64,000 nucleotides of DNA, taken from Spirodela intermedia (lineage: Eukaryota > Streptophyta > Magnoliopsida > Alismatales > Araceae). Made by a program: the position numbers and the translations under genes. Below are positions 62,991 through 64,000 of this stretch, in pieces; the first letter of the stretch is position 1; the number at the start of each line of letters is the position of its first letter. The stretch covers positions 4,333,501 through 4,397,500 of the forward strand of contig LR746268.1 in NCBI GenBank assembly GCA_902729315.2, read 5' to 3'. Under the pieces are notes generated by a model that worked only from the letters and a program-made list of their open reading frames with translations, ran no database searches and had not been told where the DNA came from.

Positions 62991-64000
62991 CACACTAACC
63001 CGCTAGTATTTACTGCACTCTTCGGAAACGGTGCGGTGGTGAGCGTCGGCTGGCACCTCCCACCGCCGGCGTGGTCCGCACGGCCGGACGGTGCCGCACG
63101 TACAGTGGTCCACGGCCGGCAGCGGCACCGCGCAGCTGAGTGAGGTCCACACGTCCATGGAACAAGAATTTTGCTTTTGGCCCTCTAAGAAAATCTCACT
63201 CTTGAGATTAAGCCCCCTACCCTGCCTCTCTCTCTCTCTCTAGGGGGAGAAAGAAAGTAACGGCTTTGACTCGGCAAAACCGAGCACACCTTCGAGGGGC
63301 TGGCGGGGCTTTACACACACGGACATGGCGATAAAGGGGAGCACAAGGAGCGAGAATTTTTTTCAGTAAATGCGCGATCTTTTGCCCAAAGTCGCCTGTC
63401 CGAACTCGCAGAACCAGGCGGCATTAAGGCGGGGAGCTCCCCGCCCCCCCCGCACCTTTTGAAGAAGGTCACGGCTTTCCTCCCCGGCTATGTGAGCTGG
63501 ATTGGACATGCCCACAAGGAGAAAAAAAGTCCCCTGAAGGGATGAGAGGGATAGAGAGGGAGAGATGCAGGAATCTTCGTCGTGGCCGCTTTCTCATGTG
63601 GGTATAGCGAGGGGTCGTCGACTGTTTGCTAGGCTTTGAGCAGACCAAATGATGAGGAAGAAGAGAGCCCGAGGTAGAAAGAAAAGCTCGCCATATGAGA
63701 AATCAATGCCATCAATGGAGCTGCCCACCCCCGCTTGCGTGAGGAAGAAGGGATGGGGGGGGAAGGAGCCTTGCCAGGATCAAATTCTTCCCTCATTTAA
63801 TGGCGCGGTCTCCCTTCGCGTCCCTCGAATCTCTCCAAAGAAGAGAGCGTGAGAGATCACAAGATAGAAGAAATTGAGTAATCTGAGTAAACATATATTG
63901 ATTAATACAAGGGGGACGACAAGATCACAAGGGCAAGAAGGCATTCGATTTCCTTCCACGTTTAAGAAAAACCCAACACGTGAATTACACTATATCACTC
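62991..64000. other. Intergenic, no gene supported
   Basis: A GC-rich stretch (63020-63140) is full of CCGGC/GCACC words, and a (CT)n tract sits at 63226-63241. A run of C near 63440-63460 follows. The only sizeable + strand ORF (63649-63852) is Lys/Arg/Ser-rich low-complexity sequence with no recognisable family. The right end turns AT-rich. Possibly promoter or element remnants; nothing firm. Confidence 0.5.

Overview
The window is nuclear DNA from a flowering plant. Every gene recognised is a plant-type eukaryotic gene, most are split by GT-AG introns, and the products match land-plant families. SKIP, RhoGDI, the first exons of the HMCES-like gene and the 49.7 kb gene are GC-rich, while introns and most TAF1 exons are AT-rich. 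That mosaic is common in monocots, so a non-grass monocot is my guess (inference only). I saw no prokaryotic operon, CRISPR array, rRNA or tRNA gene, or intact transposon.

Layout, left to right: (1) about 0.8-25.8 kb, + strand: TAF1/HAF-type TFIID subunit, 16 visible exons, 5' end not resolved. (2) 26.7-28.5 kb, + strand: intronless SKIP (SNW-domain splicing and transcription factor), with a TATA box and a cluster of TGGGCC/T site II motifs upstream. (3) 28.5-32.6 kb: intergenic, with a frameshifted gene fragment at 29.7-30.1 kb. (4) 32.7-39.9 kb, + strand: fimbrin, an actin bundler, 14 exons. (5) 40.6-41.8 kb, - strand: RhoGDI, 5 exons, convergent with fimbrin. (6) 43.0-49.2 kb, - strand: SRAP/HMCES-like abasic-site DNA-protein crosslink protein, 7 exons, ending in a PCNA-binding (PIP) box. 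(7) 49.7-52.2 kb, + strand: conserved protein of unknown function with a basic, possibly mitochondrial, N-terminus, 5 exons. It is divergent from the HMCES-like gene across a short intergenic region dense in site II motifs. (8) 52.7-62.0 kb, - strand: membrane-anchored prolyl 4-hydroxylase, 11 exons, including one GC-AG intron. A diverged tandem duplication of about 0.2 kb lies upstream of it.

How the genes relate: these are housekeeping genes, not a cluster with one job. Two pairings are suggestive. TAF1 and SKIP both act in RNA polymerase II gene expression. Fimbrin and RhoGDI both act on the actin cytoskeleton, the latter through ROP GTPases. The HMCES-like gene and its divergent neighbour probably share a promoter. 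Exon boundaries were set by hand from splice consensus, reading-frame continuity and family knowledge; every junction listed keeps frame. I found no strong candidate for a wholly new biological system. The best leads are the PIP-box HMCES, the shared site II promoter, the uncharacterised basic-N-terminus gene and the GC-AG intron.
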